Source of the DNA: WTAW01 sp964540205
GTDB lineage: Bacteria > Acidobacteriota > Aminicenantia > Aminicenantales > Aminicenantaceae
Reading direction: 5' to 3'
Assembly (NCBI GenBank): GCA_964540205.1
Contig: CAZIMJ010000219.1
Location: forward strand, 1-14,627
DNA length: 14,627 bases
Position 1 is the first letter of the stretch. Each line of letters begins with the position of its first letter. Of this stretch, positions 1 to 6,763 are shown piece after piece. Under the pieces are notes generated by a model. That model was given only the letters and a program-made list of their open reading frames with translations, did not search any database and was not told the DNA's origin. A program made the translations under genes and the position numbers.

Positions 1-382
1 TTGCCTTATCCATATCGCCGGGAAAAGGAGGCTCTCCGGTTTTAAAGAATTTCTTTCGCAGTTTTATGATATGAGGCATCACTTCCTTTACTTTTTCTCT
101 GTCTCTTATCCTTTGTTCTGAAGAAGAGATAAATCGAGGGCCCTCGTTTCTACTTAAATGGGGAGCCTGTTCTTCTAATTTTTTAAGGACCTCTCTCATG
201 GCTTCAATCTTACTCTCATAAAACATCAAGTCCGGTTTTTTTATCTCGAGAAATTCAACGATTTTAGGGATTAAATGTTTGAATTCATTTAGGTGAGGGG
301 GACAGGAAATTTTCGCATGGAGTATTATACTATCAATTCTTTCTTCCATTTCTTTCTTTATGCCTGCGATTTTTTCTTTCAT
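1..382 (-). CDS. Hypothetical protein, C-terminus outside the window
   Basis: I read an uninterrupted minus-strand frame of 127 codons from an ATG at 382 to the window edge, with no stop. An AGGA ribosome binding site lies 8 bases upstream of the ATG (391-394). The visible protein starts MKEKIAGIKKEMEERID and is mostly charged and helical in character, with Lys/Glu-rich stretches. There is no signal peptide, membrane segment or motif I recognise. It is divergent from the HTH gene at 451 and shares a short control region with it. That position suits a lysogeny-control or accessory gene of the element, but it could be a host gene if the element's left end lies here. No function is assigned. Confidence 0.65.
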   Translation of the reverse strand, partial: MKEKIAGIKKEMEERIDSIILHAKISCPPHLNEFKHLIPKIVEFLEIKKPDLMFYESKIEAMREVLKKLEEQAPHLSRNEGPRFISSSEQRIRDREKVKEVMPHIIKLRKKFFKTGEPPFPGDMDKA

Positions 383-386
383 TTTT

Positions 387-425
387 TTTGTCCTAATTAC
401 TGACAAATTTGGAAAAATAATTGTC
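387..425. promoter_or_regulatory. Candidate operator between divergent genes
   Basis: The 68-base gap between the leftward gene (start 382) and the HTH gene (start 451) holds TTTGTC at 387-392, its exact inverted copy GACAAA at 402-407, and a further TTGTC at 421-425. The first half-site overlaps the leftward gene's ribosome binding site. Three half-sites between divergent genes next to an HTH regulator is the usual layout of a phage-type switch. The short half-sites and AT-rich background leave real room for chance. I could not place convincing -35/-10 boxes. Confidence 0.35.
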
Positions 426-450
426 CGTATTTTAAGATTACACTTGAACG

Positions 451-645
451 ATGGAAAAATCAATATCCAAAATGCGGCAACGTCGAACGGATTTGGGGTA
501 TCAACTTGTCGATTTATCGCGAGTTACGGGCCTTTCTGGAAGAGAGCTCTATATGATTGAAAATGGAGTTCCATCGAGCGAGGAAAAAAAGAAAATAATC
601 TGCAAGGCGCTCGCTTTAACGGTCGAAGAAATTTTCGAAAAGTAA
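451..645 (+). CDS. Small Cro/C1-type helix-turn-helix regulator
   Basis: The product is 64 residues long, essentially one HTH domain. Residues about 8-62 fit the Cro/C1 (XRE) pattern: a first basic helix (RQRRTDLGY), the scaffold and recognition helices around LSRVTGLSGRELYMIENG, and a closing helix ending VEEIFEK. Such proteins bind operator DNA as dimers and set early transcription in phages and integrative elements. It is the first rightward gene and is followed after 9 bases by another DNA-binding protein. The start is uncertain: no good ribosome binding site precedes the ATG at 451, and the in-frame ATG at 472 would still leave an intact domain. Repressor and Cro-like roles cannot be told apart from sequence. 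Confidence 0.7.
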   Translation: MEKSISKMRQRRTDLGYQLVDLSRVTGLSGRELYMIENGVPSSEEKKKIICKALALTVEEIFEK

Positions 646-654
646 TCTTGAATT

Positions 655-861
655 ATGCAAGAAAAAAGATGGTTAACTGCCAAAATGGCTGGTGAATACC
701 TTTCATTAAATTATAAAACGGTGTTCGACTACATCTCGCGCGGCCTGATCCCTGCGACAAAAATAGGCGGCTCTGTAAGAATTGACAAGCGGAAACTCGA
801 TGAAATCTTGCAAAAAAATTCCTCTGTCTCTGTCGTGGATCAGTTGAAGGGGAGGGGATGA
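655..861 (+). CDS. Excisionase-type winged HTH protein (HTH_17/MerR-like)
   Basis: The product is 68 residues long. Residues 6-52 match the helix-turn-helix family of phage excisionases and MerR-like proteins: WLTAKMAGEYL (first helix), then the turn and recognition helix to ISRGLIP, then a wing with KIGGSVRIDKRKLDEIL. The basic wing and the GLIPATKIGGSVRI core are characteristic. The gene sits between the HTH regulator and the helicase, with its TGA overlapping the helicase ATG by one base. It may be a replication accessory or a transcription regulator rather than the excisionase, because a second protein of this type sits directly before the integrase. The ribosome binding site is weak. Confidence 0.75.
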   Translation: MQEKRWLTAKMAGEYLSLNYKTVFDYISRGLIPATKIGGSVRIDKRKLDEILQKNSSVSVVDQLKGRG

Positions 862-2267
862 TGGCGCAGACTCTTTCTGAGAGCGTCCTTGGCCGTCTTA
901 TCCAGAATCCAAAACTTCTCAATCACGTTAAATTTGAGAAAAACCTCTTTGAATCCGAAAGAGAACGCCGGACACTTACGGCCACTGAGAAAATGTATCA
1001 AGAGTCTGGGAGTGTCGACATTATTCGACTTGCCGAAAAAATAGGGGGAGAACATCCGGCTTCATATCTGACCAGTCTTACAGATGGATTACATAAGGTC
1101 CCGGCTAAAACTTTTGTTTTGCATGTTACAGAACTTAAAAAGAAAAAGATCGAGAATGAACTTTTTAAAGAATTCGAGAAACAGCGAAATTTCTTCCTCA
1201 AAGGGATGTCGACAGATTTGGAAAAGGTCCGGTGCATTTTCTCACGGCTTGATGAATTAGGAAACGCGAAAGAGTCCGAGGAGGCTTCAATTGTCAGCCT
1301 CAAAGATATCGATCCGGAGAAAGTCGAATGGCTTTGGAGTAACAGAATCCCTCTTGGCAAACTGACGCTGATAGTTGGTGATCCCGGAGACGGTAAAAGT
1401 TATCTCATCCTTTTTATCGCGTCCCGGATAAGTACCGGAATTCCATGGCCGGACGGGCTTGAGTCGATCACGAAAGGCTCAACCATCTTACTGACAGCCG
1501 AAGACGGTCTCTCAGACACGGTCCGGATCAGGATGGATGCCATGAAAGCGGACGTGAACAAAATACACATTCTGCAAGGGATTAAAACCAAGAAAGAGGA
1601 CGATCTAGACCTGTTTTCTGTGATGAGACATATCCCAATCTTGGAGAGGACAATCCATCAGCTCGGTGATGTCCGTCTTGTTATTCTTGATCCGATAACG
1701 GCGTATCTTGGACAGACTGAAGACAATCAAAATACCTCTGTCAGATCAGCCCTGGCCCCTTTGGCCGCTTTGGCCGAAAGAGAGAAAGTCGCTATAGTCG
1801 CCATCAGTCACCTTAACAAAGACGTGGCAAAGCGTGCCGTATATCGCGCGATGGGTAGTGTGGCCTTTGTCGCCGCCGCACGCGCTGTCTGGGCCATCTC
1901 AAGAGACGATGAGAACAACAGCCGTCGGTTCCTGACTCCACTTAAAACAAACCTATCAGTTGATCCGACAAGCCTCGCTTTCTCAATCACGGATTTAGGC
2001 GTCGTGTTCGAGCCGGACCCTGTCAATATCACATCAGATGAAGCCTTTGCCGATCGTGAAACGAAAGAACAATACAGCGCACTCGAAGACGCCAGAAAAT
2101 GGCTCGCTGAATGCCTGAAAGATAAACCCCTAAGTTCAAACGAAATTAAACGGCAAGCCGAAGACAACGGGATAAACTTCAGGACCATCCGACGCGCAAA
2201 AGAAAAAATGAATATCGAAGTCTATCAAAAAGACGGACATTGGAAATGGGAACTCAGAAAAATATAG
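861..2267 (+). CDS. RepA-like replicative helicase / AAA_25 ATPase
   Basis: The 468-residue protein has three parts. Residues about 1-110 resemble the DnaB N-terminal domain (ESVLGRLIQNPKLL). Residues about 155-390 form a RecA-like ATPase of the RepA/AAA_25 type: Walker A GDPGDGKS at 173-180, Walker B strand ending at Asp277 (RLVILDP), and the SHLNK motif near 317. The C-terminal 60 residues look like a winged helix (LSSNEIKRQAEDNGINFRTIRRA). The family forms hexameric helicases that unwind DNA at plasmid and phage origins. The ATG at 861 is preferred over 858 because GGAGG at 851-855 is then well spaced. It overlaps the preceding stop by one base. The iterons directly downstream support an initiator role. 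No primase domain is seen. Confidence 0.85.
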   Translation: MAQTLSESVLGRLIQNPKLLNHVKFEKNLFESERERRTLTATEKMYQESGSVDIIRLAEKIGGEHPASYLTSLTDGLHKVPAKTFVLHVTELKKKKIENELFKEFEKQRNFFLKGMSTDLEKVRCIFSRLDELGNAKESEEASIVSLKDIDPEKVEWLWSNRIPLGKLTLIVGDPGDGKSYLILFIASRISTGIPWPDGLESITKGSTILLTAEDGLSDTVRIRMDAMKADVNKIHILQGIKTKKEDDLDLFSVMRHIPILERTIHQLGDVRLVILDPITAYLGQTEDNQNTSVRSALAPLAALAEREKVAIVAISHLNKDVAKRAVYRAMGSVAFVAAARAVWAISRDDENNSRRFLTPLKTNLSVDPTSLAFSITDLGVVFEPDPVNITSDEAFADRETKEQYSALEDARKWLAECLKDKPLSSNEIKRQAEDNGINFRTIRRAKEKMNIEVYQKDGHWKWELRKI

Positions 2268-2454
2268 TTCAGATGACCAAGAAAATGGCCTCAGATGACC
2301 AAGGAAAAATGACAATTCTCTATGTGTCAAATATTTTGGTCACCTGGTTATCTGAATATATAAATGTATTATTATCAACTATATCACATGACCAAAGAGA
2401 GGCTCAGATGACCAAGGAAAAAGGGCCAAAAAGTTCAGATGACCAGATGACCAA
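2268..2454 (+). repeat. Iteron cluster and AT-rich segment, candidate replication origin
   Basis: A 10-12 base motif, (T)CAGATGACCAA, occurs at 2268-2280, 2290-2302, 2403-2415 and as an overlapping pair at 2436-2454; a shorter ATGACCAA is at 2388-2395. On the other strand TTGGTCA (2336-2342) and GGTTATCTGA (2345-2354) give inverted, slightly degenerate copies. Two copies continue as GGAAAAA. Between the groups lies an AT-rich stretch, about 2350-2385. Iterons plus an AT-rich unwinding region directly after a replication gene are the standard layout of an iteron-controlled origin. The following 2455-2647 shows no gene I can support before the terminase operon. Confidence 0.6.
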
Positions 2455-2647
2455 GGGTAGGACACCTGCCAACAAAAAAACGCCTTTTCACCTCTTTAAT
2501 TCTCGCGGCAATGTTGTACCCCTCATTTTGGGAAGAAGTGTTACTCATATGGGGAAAACAAGGGAAATTTCATGAAAAGTGACGGGATTGTGACGGCCTT
2601 AAAAGTGTAAGGAAACATTGATTTATTGAGATTAAAGGACAATCGAA

Positions 2648-3088
2648 GTGAGTAAAAAGACAAAGAAAACGACAGGTAAACGGATCGGGAGACCGCCGCG
2701 CCATGGCGGATATAGCCTTTTAACTACAGGGAAATTACCGGATAAGCGGAAATATATCGGCCATTATCTAACGGCTGTCCGGGAGGGCCTGATTCATGAT
2801 CTTGCGGCAAGCGAAGAGGATTTGAGTACAGGTCAGAAGGTTCTAATTGATCGCGTTACGACTTCTCTGGGCGTTGTGCGGCTAATTGAGGAACACGCCA
2901 GAGAACATGGAATACTCGATTCTAATGGGAATGTTACAGCGGGATTGACAGGACATTATTTATCTTTCAATCGGTATATCAAAGAGGCTCTTGCACTCTT
3001 GGGGATCGATAAGCGGGATCATGAAAAGGTTCTGACTATCGGAGAACTTGGTGAGAAAATTATGCGGGAGAGTAAAGGTGACAAATAG
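2648..3088 (+). CDS. Probable terminase small subunit
   Basis: The 146-residue protein begins with a basic tail (SKKTKKTTGKRIGRPPRHGGY, residues 2-22) suited to DNA contact. Helical segments follow, and the end (YLSFNRYIKEALALLGIDKRDHEKVL) resembles the C-terminal part of P27-type small terminases. The call rests mainly on its place one base upstream of the large terminase, the usual order of the recognition subunit. The GTG start at 2648 has AAAGGA at 2634-2639, 8 bases away. Small terminases bind the packaging site and load the large subunit. No canonical HTH can be pointed to with confidence, so a different DNA-binding role remains possible. Confidence 0.55.
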   Translation: MSKKTKKTTGKRIGRPPRHGGYSLLTTGKLPDKRKYIGHYLTAVREGLIHDLAASEEDLSTGQKVLIDRVTTSLGVVRLIEEHAREHGILDSNGNVTAGLTGHYLSFNRYIKEALALLGIDKRDHEKVLTIGELGEKIMRESKGDK

Positions 3089-3089
3089 C

Positions 3090-4640
3090 ATGGACATCAT
3101 TGAAGCGGTCAAGTCAGATAGCGGCTTCCGTCCATTCTTTAAGGATATGGCTACATGGCAGCCGTGGTTTGTTTTCCTGAAAGTTCTCACAGGATTAAAG
3201 GATTTTACGGATGCTGAGATGACGTTGTTTCGTGAGTGTACGGGTTTGGATGAGTTACCAAGCGTGCCGATAAAAGAGGCGTGGATATGCGCGGGAAGAA
3301 GATCGGGTAAATCATCTGTTGTGAGTTTATTGGCTGTTTTTTATACATTTTGGGGTAACTGGCAAGCGTATCTTTCACGTGGTGAGGTTGCGGAGATATT
3401 TGTCATCGGTGTGAACAAGGCCCAGTGTCGTATCATCATGAATTACATTGAAGCGATTTTGAACATGCACCCGTCTTTTAAAAGGATGATCAAGAAAGTC
3501 ACACAGGAGACGATTGTTCTCAAAAACAAAGTGACAATTCTTGTGAAGCCTGCTAGCTGGAGGTCCCCGAGAGGTGCGACGCTTGGGTTATTGTTGCTGG
3601 AAGAAATTGCATTTTTTAGATTTGAAACGGAGATGGCGAACCCGGACCTGGAGGTTTATACGGCTTGTTTGCCTGGGATGACGACGATTCCGAACAGTTT
3701 ATGTATAGGGATCTCAACGCCTTTTGCGCGTCAGGGGTTGCTTTATGACAAGGTGTCTAAGCATTGGGGAAGGCCCGGGAATGTTCTTGCGTGGCGTGCT
3801 CCATCGTGGCGCATGAATTTGACGTTGACGGAGGAAGGTTTACGTGAGCAGTATGAGGAAGTGTTGGGCGAAGAAAGGTTCGGTGCCGAGTACGCGAACC
3901 GGTTTAGGGAGGATATTGAGTCATACATGCCGATTGACATTATAGACCGTGCGATTGTGAAGGGCCGGGCGATGCTCAAAGAGGAGTATGGATTGAGTTA
4001 CGTGGCCTTTGCTGATGCATCGGAAGGTTTGAGAAAAACTGGTGACAGCATGACGTTTTGTATAGGGCACAGGGCTGATGAGAAGCTGGTAATTGATGTG
4101 CTGCTGGAGTTCCGGCCTCCATTTGATCCGAAGGACGTGCTCAGCCGGATAGCCGGGGTTGCAAAGCCTTATGGTGTGACCATGATCACTCAGGATCGCC
4201 ATGCGGTTGGTTGGATTGCATCGGATTTGAGGGAGTTTGGGATTACTGTTGAAACGTCTGAATGGACCAAATCACAGCTGTATGAGTTTTTTGCTGTTGA
4301 GATGAACAAGGATCGGGTGGAATTATTGGACAATGAGAGGCTGCGGAATCAGATCGCAGGGCTTCAAAGGTTCTTGACGGGTTCGGGTGTGAGGATCGAT
4401 CATTATCGTTCCGGCCATGATGACTTAATAAATAGCGTGGCAGGTGTTGTGTCTATTTTATCTCAAGGCAAGGGCGATGAGGGCGGATTCTTCGTCTCGG
4501 ATCGTCCCTTTTACGGTCCGGGTTCCAGCGGTGAGTACGATAACGTGCGGCGTTCTGTGGGTGGCGACTTTGAAGGCAATCCGTTCGCTGACTGGATGGC
4601 ACACAGCCATATTGGAACGAAGGATGACGACGATGAATAA
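3090..4640 (+). CDS. terL: Terminase large subunit (packaging ATPase and nuclease)
   Basis: The 516-residue protein has the complete two-domain layout. The ATPase has Walker A GRRSGKSS at 69-76 and a hydrophobic Walker B strand (LLLLEE, 167-172) whose acidic pair supplies the catalytic Glu. The RNase H-like nuclease has candidate metal ligands Asp309 (FADASEG), Asp369 (ITQDRH) and the Asp444-Asp445 pair in the typical HDDLINSVAG end motif. Length is normal for the family, and all key residues appear present, so it is probably active. It would cut DNA and drive it into a procapsid through a portal, yet no portal gene follows. The ATG at 3090 is preferred to an upstream in-frame start at 3048 because AAAGGTG precedes it at good spacing and the upstream start would overlap the small-subunit gene. 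Confidence 0.9.
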   Translation: MDIIEAVKSDSGFRPFFKDMATWQPWFVFLKVLTGLKDFTDAEMTLFRECTGLDELPSVPIKEAWICAGRRSGKSSVVSLLAVFYTFWGNWQAYLSRGEVAEIFVIGVNKAQCRIIMNYIEAILNMHPSFKRMIKKVTQETIVLKNKVTILVKPASWRSPRGATLGLLLLEEIAFFRFETEMANPDLEVYTACLPGMTTIPNSLCIGISTPFARQGLLYDKVSKHWGRPGNVLAWRAPSWRMNLTLTEEGLREQYEEVLGEERFGAEYANRFREDIESYMPIDIIDRAIVKGRAMLKEEYGLSYVAFADASEGLRKTGDSMTFCIGHRADEKLVIDVLLEFRPPFDPKDVLSRIAGVAKPYGVTMITQDRHAVGWIASDLREFGITVETSEWTKSQLYEFFAVEMNKDRVELLDNERLRNQIAGLQRFLTGSGVRIDHYRSGHDDLINSVAGVVSILSQGKGDEGGFFVSDRPFYGPGSSGEYDNVRRSVGGDFEGNPFADWMAHSHIGTKDDDDE

Positions 4641-4899
4641 AAAGGCATATGAGGTTTTTGAGAGAATTATTTCGACAGGTTTAAATTCTGTGAGAGAGAT
4701 TGCCGGTTTTCAGCGTTCATTGAGATTGGCGATTCAATCCCGTTGGAAAAAACCTAAAATCGATCCTGGTGAGAAATTAAATGTCATTATGGCGGAAGAC
4801 CTTCGCCCGGGTGGAAAAGAGGCGCGATTGGCGCGAGAAGCGGCGGAGAAAAAAGATGAAAAGAAACATCTTTACATCTCGAAGAGAGATGCGTATTGA
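4633..4899 (+). CDS. Small basic protein of unknown function
   Basis: The 88-residue product is predicted from the ATG at 4633, which overlaps the terminase stop by 8 bases and has AAGG at 4620-4623; an in-frame ATG at 4624 is an alternative. The first half (YEVFERIISTGLNSVREIAG) looks helical. The second half is very rich in Lys, Arg, Glu and Ala (KEARLAREAAEKKDEKK) and likely forms a charged helix. No family is recognised. Tight coupling to terL suggests co-translation and a role linked to packaging, but that is inference from position only. Confidence 0.6.
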   Translation: MNKKAYEVFERIISTGLNSVREIAGFQRSLRLAIQSRWKKPKIDPGEKLNVIMAEDLRPGGKEARLAREAAEKKDEKKHLYISKRDAY

Positions 4900-4908
4900 G
4901 GCCATGGC

Positions 4909-5253
4909 ATGAGTCAACGATCCCGGCATAGATATGATCGCAACCGGCGGGAGAAGATCACGGTCCTCCCGGCGGGGATGGCGGAGACATTGACGGGCCA
5001 GGCGGTTGAGGGTGAATTAATTCCGGAGGTTTGTCGTGAGGTTGAGGCAATCCGGCCAAAGGGTGAGATTGACGTTGAGGCGGTTTGTGATCGTGGGGTT
5101 TTTTGTCCTCTTTGTGGGGGACGTGTTGAATTGGAGGAGCGGACGAAGATCGAATTTCGCGGGAAGTGTACGATGTGTAAAAAGTTTTTGGTTTGTATGT
5201 TTTATTCAGGATCGACGGCAGTTGTGACTGTCAAGAGGTATCATCCGAGGTGA
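4909..5253 (+). CDS. Zinc-ribbon protein of unknown function
   Basis: The 114-residue product starts at an ATG 9 bases after the previous stop, with GAGG at 4898-4901 as ribosome binding site. Residues 66-95 hold two cysteine pairs, CPLC and CTMC, about 22 residues apart, separated by a short beta-rich segment: a zinc-ribbon pattern. The N-terminal 20 residues are strongly basic (SQRSRHRYDRNRREK), fitting nucleic-acid contact. It lies between terL and a PC4-like ssDNA-binding protein. Zinc ribbons occur in transcription, replication and packaging proteins, so no specific role is assigned. Confidence 0.65.
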   Translation: MSQRSRHRYDRNRREKITVLPAGMAETLTGQAVEGELIPEVCREVEAIRPKGEIDVEAVCDRGVFCPLCGGRVELEERTKIEFRGKCTMCKKFLVCMFYSGSTAVVTVKRYHPR

Positions 5254-5266
5254 GGGAGGTTTGAGA

Positions 5267-5542
5267 ATGGCGGATGACGGGCGGATTTTGGTTGATGAAT
5301 TCCGGCGGAATTCTTTGGAGGTTGTCCGGATTCATTTGCAGAAATTTGCGGGAAATGAAAAACAGTATTTTGATATCCGGGTTTTCATGGTTGATGAACG
5401 ACCGGGCGCGTTCGGTGAGGCGGCGTTTGAGGGGATCGCGACGAAAAAGGGGATAACTCTTGACGTTGAGTTATTGGACAGTTTGGTTTTGTCGTTAAGT
5501 CGGGTTCGTGACATTTTGGAGCGTGGCGAAAATGGCGGGTGA
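5267..5542 (+). CDS. PC4/p15-like single-stranded-DNA-binding protein
   Basis: The 91-residue product has the shape of the PC4 (transcriptional coactivator p15) domain. Beta strands come first (SLEVVRIHLQKF, then KQYFDIRVFMVD), followed by a KKGITLDVELLDSL segment and a C-terminal amphipathic helix (LSRVRDILE). The KKGITL step before the last helix is a hallmark of the family. PC4 proteins dimerise and bind ssDNA. Phage and bacterial members are linked to replication, repair or transcription. The ATG at 5267 is preferred to the TTG at 5261 because GGGAGGT at 5254-5260 is then correctly spaced. Identification is by eye, without a profile search. Confidence 0.65.
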   Translation: MADDGRILVDEFRRNSLEVVRIHLQKFAGNEKQYFDIRVFMVDERPGAFGEAAFEGIATKKGITLDVELLDSLVLSLSRVRDILERGENGG

Positions 5543-5666
5543 AGAATTAAAAACGCCGGGTCCGGAGCCTGGCGGATTCGTTCATATAGTCTTATGGGGA
5601 GAGGGCGCGGGTTTGCATTCCCGCCGGGAAGAACAGACCTCGCCCGGAATGTCCTCTCCCCACTAA
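5532..5666 (+). CDS. Possible 44-residue ORF in the leader of the next gene
   Basis: An ATG at 5532 overlaps the end of the PC4-like gene and opens a 44-codon frame ending in TAA at 5664-5666. GGAG at 5518-5521 could serve as ribosome binding site. The protein (MAGEELKTPGPEPGGF...) is proline- and glycine-rich with no recognisable fold. The same bases encode a strong RNA fold (5596-5661), so the frame may exist by chance or act as a leader peptide. Its overlapping position, like other junctions here, is the only argument in favour. Confidence 0.2.
   Translation: MAGEELKTPGPEPGGFVHIVLWGEGAGLHSRREEQTSPGMSSPH
5596..5661 (+). ncRNA. Three-way-junction leader structure upstream of 5686 gene
   Basis: GGGGAGAGG at 5596-5604 pairs perfectly with CCTCTCCCC at 5653-5661. 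Inside it two further hairpins fit: GCGGG 5607-5611 with CCCGC 5620-5624, and CCGGG 5624-5628 with CCCGG 5643-5647 (they share base 5624, so one pair must give way). The structure ends 13 bases before the GGAGGT site of the next gene. It could be a cis-acting translational control element, an RNA released from the transcript, or a DNA packaging/recognition site. I recognise no known family. Confidence 0.45.
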
Positions 5667-5685
5667 TTTAAACTGGAGGTAAAAA

Positions 5686-6162
5686 ATGACAAATGAAAAA
5701 AAACCTTGGCTGACGCCCAAAAAGGGTGAGGTTGACATTTCAGAAAAACGAACTCTCGTTGCCGAGGCTTTAAAAAAGCGTCAGAGCGCGACTCATCAGT
5801 TTTTTTGGTTCTCAATGTCAGCTGCGGAGGAGCGGTGGCAGAATCCTTTGAGGGGGATAGTATCGGGCATGTTCCAGGGAGTCCGCAAGTTTTACACCAA
5901 TGTCACATTTTTTAAAGAGCCGCCGCCCGGACGTTCTGATGCTAAATTCGTCGGAAAATTAAAAATCGGAGAGGACATCAATTTGCTTGGAAACATATCG
6001 AAAGAGATGTATGAAGCGGGAATATTCGACGCGCGGAAAAAAACGAAAGAGTCCTTTAGGACAACCGATCCCCTTGACGTCCTTCTCCCGCAAGGCTCGG
6101 GGATCGCGCCGAGTGATGAAACGGACGGGGTGTCTTATCCGCTTTTCGAGGAGGAGGATTAA
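5686..6162 (+). CDS. Hypothetical element protein, 158 residues
   Basis: The gene has a strong start: GGAGGT at 5675-5680, 5 bases before the ATG. The protein begins with a charged tail (EKKPWLTPKKGEVDISEKR), has a more hydrophobic, aromatic middle (THQFFWFSMSAAEERW, then GMFQGVRKFYTNVTFF) and ends in an acidic Glu/Asp tail. There is no signal peptide, membrane helix or catalytic motif I can name. It heads a four-gene group (5686-7140) with overlapping or adjacent junctions. In a satellite-like element this slot could hold capsid- or helper-interfering proteins, but nothing in the sequence proves it. Confidence 0.7.
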   Translation: MTNEKKPWLTPKKGEVDISEKRTLVAEALKKRQSATHQFFWFSMSAAEERWQNPLRGIVSGMFQGVRKFYTNVTFFKEPPPGRSDAKFVGKLKIGEDINLLGNISKEMYEAGIFDARKKTKESFRTTDPLDVLLPQGSGIAPSDETDGVSYPLFEEED

Positions 6163-6357
6163 ATGACGGATGCAGAATTTAAAAAGGTGCTCATTACAGA
6201 GCTTATTGCGATCCGTGAGGCGATTGACGGACTCAATAAAAACCTGGATTGGATCTCTAAGAATGTTTCAGAAATCAACAAAGCTCAAGCGCGAATATTG
6301 ATGTTTGTTGAGTCGCTTCATATGTGGCAGACTGCGGCCATCGCGAAAGGAGGATAA
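6163..6357 (+). CDS. Small coiled-coil-like protein, 64 residues
   Basis: The ATG follows the previous TAA directly, and GAGGAGG in the end of the upstream gene serves as ribosome binding site, so translation is probably coupled. Residues 4-45 (EFKKVLITELIAIREAIDGL... to NVSEINKAQ) show regular spacing of Leu/Ile with charged residues, typical of a helical bundle or coiled coil. It has no Cys, signal peptide or membrane helix. Similar small helical proteins in phages act as scaffolds, chaperones or anti-repressors. No function is assigned. Confidence 0.65.
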   Translation: MTDAEFKKVLITELIAIREAIDGLNKNLDWISKNVSEINKAQARILMFVESLHMWQTAAIAKGG

Positions 6358-6358
6358 A

Positions 6359-6763
6359 TTGAAAATTCACGGTGTAGATTTAAGAAAAAAAATTCAAGGC
6401 GATAAGGATGATTTGGAATGGGTCCGGGAAAACTTTGACCGGGTATCTCAAAAACATCCGGTGGCACGAATGTCACTGGTCGAGATCGGCGAAGAGAATT
6501 CCTTCCTTAAAAACAATGATGGGATTTTCGAGGCTATTCACGAAGGGAAAGGGAAACACGGCGGCGATCTTTTAACTGTTGGGAAACGGATCGACCACGT
6601 TGACAACGCCCGCGTCAAAGAGCTCCGGCAGAAAATTGAGGATGGTTTAAAGGCGATCGGTGAATATGACGATGACGATGACGGGGACGACGGGACCGGA
6701 TATAAAAATCCGTTTCTCCCGGACATCAGCGAAATTAAAGAAAATGGAGGTAAAGACGAATGA
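6359..6763 (+). CDS. Hypothetical acidic-tailed protein, 134 residues
   Basis: The start is taken as the TTG at 6359 because AAAGGAGG at 6347-6353 sits 5 bases upstream, immediately after the previous stop; the in-frame ATG at 6305 would lie deep inside the upstream gene. The protein begins KIHGVDLRKKIQGDKDD, is hydrophilic throughout and carries an aspartate run (DDDDDGDD) near residue 104, before NPFLPDISEIKENGG. The acid run suggests a flexible, possibly DNA-mimicking or metal-binding linker. No family is recognised. Its stop overlaps the next ATG (ATGA). Confidence 0.65.
   Translation: MKIHGVDLRKKIQGDKDDLEWVRENFDRVSQKHPVARMSLVEIGEENSFLKNNDGIFEAIHEGKGKHGGDLLTVGKRIDHVDNARVKELRQKIEDGLKAIGEYDDDDDGDDGTGYKNPFLPDISEIKENGGKDE

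Noticed and set aside
2268..2454. CRISPR array
   Set aside because: Repeat units are only 10-12 bases, spacing is irregular, one pair overlaps and copies occur in both orientations.
2240..2575. A 111-codon plus-strand frame after the helicase
   Set aside because: It overlaps the helicase end, its protein consists largely of translated iterons (QMTK, SDDQ, DDQMTK) and it has no domain or good ribosome binding site. The repeats explain the sequence better.
5607..5624. tRNA T-arm look-alike (GCGGG-TTTGCATT-CCCGC) within a tRNA-like outer stem
   Set aside because: The loop is 8 rather than 7 bases, the hairpin is in the wrong place relative to the outer stem, and no anticodon or D arm can be drawn.
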